A DNA stretch of 8,311 bases. It comes from Gammaproteobacteria bacterium (lineage in GTDB: Bacteria; Pseudomonadota; Gammaproteobacteria; Burkholderiales; Burkholderiaceae_C). Where the stretch lies: assembly GCA_018903185.1 (NCBI GenBank), contig JAHIQV010000071.1, positions 1 to 8,311 on the forward strand, given 5' to 3'. The notes under the pieces were generated by a model that searched no databases, was not told the DNA's origin, and saw only the letters and a list, made by a program, of their open reading frames with translations. Shown here one piece after another: positions 5,883 to 8,311 of the stretch; position 1 is the stretch's first letter; each line of letters opens with the position of its first letter. Position numbers and translations under genes: made by a program.

Positions 5883-6953
5883 ATGACCGTTCAAACCCTG
5901 CCGCACGACCAGCCCATCGCAGCGCGCATCGACTGGCTGTTCGGCCTGGCCGAACGCCACGCCCAGGAGTACGCGAGTCCCGAAGCCTCGCTGGCCCGGC
6001 AACGCCACCTGGCCCGTCATCCGACGGCCATCCTGGTGCTCAAGTGCATGGACGGGCGCATCAACATCCCGGTGGCCACCCAGACGCCCAAGGGCATCAT
6101 CCAGCCGTTTCGCAACCTGGGTGGTTTCTTCCAGCTTGGCTGGCCCCACCTGGGCGAGACCCTGGTGACCAGCGTGGACAAGGTCATGCGCTCGGGCCGG
6201 CAGGCGCTGGTGCTCATCACCTACCACCACTCGCGTGGCGATGAGCGGCGCGGCTGCGCCGGATTTCACTACCGCACCGCAGACGCCCGGGCCCACACCT
6301 TCGACATCCAGCGCGAAGTGTCCACGCTGTTCGGCGCCGGACATGGCAGCGTGTACCCCCTAGTGTGCGGCTTCGAGACCGACGAAGACGCCCTCGTCGT
6401 GCACGGGCAAGACGGCCAGACGCTGAACATGGCCGACCTGGGCGCCCAGGACATCGACAGCCTGCCCCAGCGCCTGCAGCAGTTGCTGCCCGACATGCCC
6501 ACCCAGATCCGGCACGACCTGCTGCCGCTGCTGATCGGCAATCTGGCCCACATCGCCGACATCCGCGGCCACACGCGCCGGCTGGACATCGAGCACCGCG
6601 AGTGGATGATCTGCGTCGGCCGCGGCTTCGACTGGCTGCACCTGCCCAATGTGGCGCTCATCATCGGCCCCTACAGCCCCGATCTCGCCGATCCGATCCG
6701 GCAGGCAGCCGGCATCATCCAGGCCAACATGCGCGCCGGGCGCATCCCGGACGACGGTTTTCTGCTTTTTTCGTCGGTGCCCTATGAAGACATCGGTGTG
6801 GACCGTGCCCGCGCGGTGCTCAAATCGCGCTTCATGGCCCGGTTTGCCGCCGACGTGGTGCGCGAATCCCATCCGGACCTGGCGGCACGGATGACGGTGC
6901 GCCAGACGGTGCTCAACTGGCACAGCCGGGCGGTGGAAGCCCTGGACCGCTAA
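5883..6953 (+). CDS. Stand-alone carbonic anhydrase-like protein of the carboxysome-shell (CsoSCA) type
   Basis: A 356-aa soluble protein with no signal peptide. It would interconvert CO2 and bicarbonate. Cys55-x-Asp57-x-Arg59 (KCMDGRI) matches the Cys plus Asp-Arg dyad of beta-type enzymes. His115 (YHHS) and Cys125 (GCAG) resemble the His242 and Cys253 zinc ligands of Halothiobacillus CsoSCA, with one residue less between them. Further blocks recall CsoSCA as I remember it: GFETDEDALVVH (163-174), LLIGNLAHI (216-224) and CVGRGFD (244-250), followed by a degenerate second half as in that family. CsoSCA is about 515 aa with its zinc Cys near 173; here it is at 55, so the N-terminal carboxysomal part is missing. 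It follows the SulP gene by 25 nt, presumably as one operon. Catalytic activity is inferred. The main alternative is an inactive or differently specialised homologue. Confidence 0.8.
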   Translation: MTVQTLPHDQPIAARIDWLFGLAERHAQEYASPEASLARQRHLARHPTAILVLKCMDGRINIPVATQTPKGIIQPFRNLGGFFQLGWPHLGETLVTSVDKVMRSGRQALVLITYHHSRGDERRGCAGFHYRTADARAHTFDIQREVSTLFGAGHGSVYPLVCGFETDEDALVVHGQDGQTLNMADLGAQDIDSLPQRLQQLLPDMPTQIRHDLLPLLIGNLAHIADIRGHTRRLDIEHREWMICVGRGFDWLHLPNVALIIGPYSPDLADPIRQAAGIIQANMRAGRIPDDGFLLFSSVPYEDIGVDRARAVLKSRFMARFAADVVRESHPDLAARMTVRQTVLNWHSRAVEALDR

Positions 6954-6967
6954 AATCGCCGGTCCAG
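6942..6967. repeat. 8-bp inverted repeat spanning the stop codon of the carbonic anhydrase-like gene
   Basis: CTGGACCG (6942-6949) and CGGTCCAG (6960-6967) are perfectly complementary around a 10-nt loop, CTAAAATCGC. The loop contains both the TAA stop (6951-6953) and the TAAAAT candidate -10 (6951-6956). No T-tract follows on either strand, so it does not look like a standard intrinsic terminator. It may be an operator over the downstream promoter, or an mRNA 3' hairpin. Confidence 0.55.
6951..6957 (+). promoter_or_regulatory. Candidate -10 element (TAAAATC) of the DUF3460-scpA-nadB unit
   Basis: TAAAATC starts at the stop codon of the carbonic anhydrase-like gene and ends 36 nt before the ATG of the DUF3460 gene. 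It is identical to the heptamer before metG, at a similar distance (30 nt) from the start codon. The expected -35 region is GC-rich and unconvincing. If real, it separates the downstream genes from the SulP/carbonic anhydrase transcript. Confidence 0.5.
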
Positions 6968-6993
6968 CCCCAACCCACCCACCGACGAACACC

Positions 6994-7206
6994 ATGTCCT
7001 TCTTCGCCCGCCCGCACTACGCGTCTGACGCGACACAGTTCCTCGACAAGCTCAAGGCCGACAAGCCACAGCTGGAGCAGGAGCAGCGCGAGGGCCGTTC
7101 GCTGCTGTGGGACAAGCAGGTCGACCGCGACTTCCAGTCCCAGGCCACCGCCTCGACCGTGCCCCAGCAGCCCTACGTGTACCAGACCGGTTCCGACCAC
7201 ACCTGA
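6994..7206 (+). CDS. DUF3460 family small protein
   Basis: A 70-aa hydrophilic protein matching the betaproteobacterial DUF3460 family as I recall it, with opening MSFFARPHYASDATQFLDKL and a PYVYQTG end. The middle is charged and rich in Gln, Glu, Lys and Arg (KADKPQLEQEQREGRSLLWD), likely helical; there is no signal peptide, membrane segment or known catalytic motif. The function is unknown. It sits 28 nt upstream of scpA on the same strand, a neighbourhood I recall as recurrent in Burkholderiales, so a link to chromosome organisation is possible but unproven. There is no clear Shine-Dalgarno before the ATG. The ATG start is supported by the conserved N-terminus. Confidence 0.85.
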   Translation: MSFFARPHYASDATQFLDKLKADKPQLEQEQREGRSLLWDKQVDRDFQSQATASTVPQQPYVYQTGSDHT

Positions 7207-7234
7207 GCGCCGATCGCGCCCGCGGGTCCCACCC

Positions 7235-8089
7235 ATGAGCAACGAGGCCAGCACACTCGACGTCGCCCCCGAAGGGCTCGACGCGGTGATGCCCGCTGTG
7301 GTGGACCAGGTGGCGCTGGCCCGCCTGTACGGTGAACCGCTGTTCACCATGCCGCGCGACCTGTACATCCCGCCGGATGCGCTGCAGGTCTTCCTCGAAG
7401 CTTTCGAGGGCCCGCTGGACCTGCTGCTTTACCTGATCCGCAAGCAGAACTTCAACATCCTCGACATCCCGATGGCCGCGGTGACGCGCCAGTACCTGAG
7501 CTACGTGGACGAGATCCGCGCCAGCAACCTGGAGCTGGCGGCCGAATACCTGCTGATGGCCGCGATGCTGATCGAGATCAAGTCACGCATGCTGCTACCG
7601 CCCAGAAAGACGGCCGAGGGCGAAGAAGCCGAAGACCCGCGCGCCGAGCTGGTGCGCCGCCTGCTTGAATACGAGCAGATGAAACTGGCCGGTCAGCGTC
7701 TGGCCGAGATGCCGCAATACGGCCGCGATTTCCTGCGCGCGCAGGTTTTCGTGGAACAGGCGCTGGCACCGCGTTTTCCGGACGTGCATGTGCTCGATTT
7801 GCAAAGCGCCTGGCGCGACATCCTCAAACGCGCCAAGCTGGTCCAGCACCACAAGATCAGCCGCGAAGAGCTCTCGGTGCGCGAACACATGAGCATCGTG
7901 CTGCGCCGCCTGCAGGGCAAGAAGTTCGTCGAATTCGGCGAACTCTTTGACCCGTCCAGGGGCCAGCAGGTGCTGGTGGTGACCTTCATTGCCATGCTGG
8001 AGCTGGCCAAGGAAACCTTGATCGAATTGACCCAGGCCGAGGCATTTGCCCCGATTTACGTGCGCCTGGCCTACACCCCGAATCCATGA
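7235..8089 (+). CDS. scpA: Segregation and condensation protein A (kleisin)
   Basis: ScpA is the kleisin that bridges the SMC ATPase heads and binds ScpB, forming the SMC-ScpAB condensin that helps segregate replicated chromosomes. The 284-aa protein has the family hallmark [11 protein letters not shown] at 58-68. A conserved N-terminal helical domain follows, with [17 protein letters not shown] and the [20 protein letters not shown] segment (each written here within 20 residues). An acidic linker comes next, and a C-terminal winged-helix region lies at about 185-280 ([13 protein letters not shown], then [11 protein letters not shown]). About 45 residues precede the core, an extension I recall in Burkholderiales. 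ATG 7235 has a poor Shine-Dalgarno; an internal Met at residue 39 (MPRDLYIPP) is a possible alternative start. scpB is not in the window. The last codons overlap nadB. Confidence 0.93.
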   Translation: MSNEASTLDVAPEGLDAVMPAVVDQVALARLYGEPLFTMPRDLYIPPDALQVFLEAFEGPLDLLLYLIRKQNFNILDIPMAAVTRQYLSYVDEIRASNLELAAEYLLMAAMLIEIKSRMLLPPRKTAEGEEAEDPRAELVRRLLEYEQMKLAGQRLAEMPQYGRDFLRAQVFVEQALAPRFPDVHVLDLQSAWRDILKRAKLVQHHKISREELSVREHMSIVLRRLQGKKFVEFGELFDPSRGQQVLVVTFIAMLELAKETLIELTQAEAFAPIYVRLAYTPNP

Positions 8090-8311
8090 CCACCCATTCC
8101 TTTGACGTCCTCATCATCGGCAGCGGCCTGGCCGGTCTCACGGCCGCCCTGCGCCTGGCGCCCACCCACCGCGTGGCGGTGGTGACCAAGCGCGGCATCT
8201 CCGACGGCTCCAGCAACTGGGCCCAGGGCGGCATCGCCGCCGTGCTGGCCGAAGGCGACAGCTACGCCTCACACGTGGACGACACCCTGGTCGCAGGCGC
8301 CGGCCTCTGCG
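8086..8311 (+). CDS. nadB: L-aspartate oxidase, 5' part only
   Basis: NadB is a cytoplasmic FAD enzyme that oxidises L-aspartate to iminoaspartate, which NadA condenses with dihydroxyacetone phosphate to quinolinate, the first steps of de novo NAD synthesis. The window holds 75 codons. The N-terminal Rossmann dinucleotide-binding motif GSGLAG is at 12-17, and the [11 protein letters not shown] segment at 43-53 and the [11 protein letters not shown] segment near the end fit NadB. The related flavoprotein subunits of succinate dehydrogenase and fumarate reductase differ here. The ATG lies in an ATGA overlap with the scpA stop and has no Shine-Dalgarno of its own, so it is probably translationally coupled. 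Confidence 0.9.
   Translation, partial: MTTHSFDVLIIGSGLAGLTAALRLAPTHRVAVVTKRGISDGSSNWAQGGIAAVLAEGDSYASHVDDTLVAGAGLC

Noticed and set aside
4118..5884. A 588-codon open frame on the minus strand opposite the SulP gene
   Set aside because: His/Gln/Arg-rich composition without domains; a third-position GC artefact opposite a well-defined transporter.
7219..7226. CCCGCGGG palindrome just before scpA as an operator or ribosome-site mask
   Set aside because: An 8-bp GC-only palindrome is expected often in this sequence; nothing else supports it.
1..8311. Mobile elements, CRISPR arrays, tRNA genes, toxin-antitoxin or defence systems
   Set aside because: Looked for on both strands; no transposase, spaced repeat array, cloverleaf or recognisable defence protein was seen.

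Overview
The window reads as ordinary chromosome from a GC-rich betaproteobacterium, most likely Burkholderiales and family Comamonadaceae (Hydrogenophaga-like). This rests on gene content and protein flavour (divergent mrp/metG, a DUF3460-scpA pair, a ScpA with a long N-terminal extension), uniformly high-GC codon use, and two TAAAATC motifs upstream of genes. The genus is a guess from recall, not from a search. No insertion sequence, phage gene, CRISPR array, tRNA or rRNA was seen, and nothing suggests recent transfer.

Layout. (1) Positions 1-594, minus strand: 5' part of an Mrp/ApbC iron-sulfur carrier ATPase, cut by the window edge. (2) Positions 595-777: divergent control region. (3) Positions 778-3582, plus strand: metG (methionyl-tRNA synthetase) followed 9 nt later by a YoaK/DUF1275 membrane protein. 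(4) Positions 3589-4101, minus strand: a lipoprotein with two BamE/SmpA-like repeats, convergent with the DUF1275 gene. (5) Positions 4102-4213: a divergent control region with two short inverted repeats. (6) Positions 4214-6953, plus strand: a SulP anion transporter with a STAS domain, followed 25 nt later by a 356-aa protein that I read as a stand-alone carbonic anhydrase of the carboxysome-shell (CsoSCA) type. (7) Positions 6994-8311, plus strand: a DUF3460 small protein, scpA (condensin/kleisin subunit), and the start of nadB (L-aspartate oxidase), which overlaps scpA by 4 nt.

The most interesting unit is the SulP/carbonic anhydrase pair. A SulP transporter of the kind that includes bicarbonate carriers is co-directional and closely spaced with a protein that keeps the Cys-x-Asp-x-Arg and His...Cys zinc-site pattern. 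It lacks about 120 N-terminal residues found in carboxysomal CsoSCA, and no carboxysome or RuBisCO gene is in view. This suggests a non-carboxysomal inorganic carbon supply module. The remaining genes are housekeeping: Fe-S assembly, translation, envelope biogenesis, chromosome segregation and NAD synthesis.
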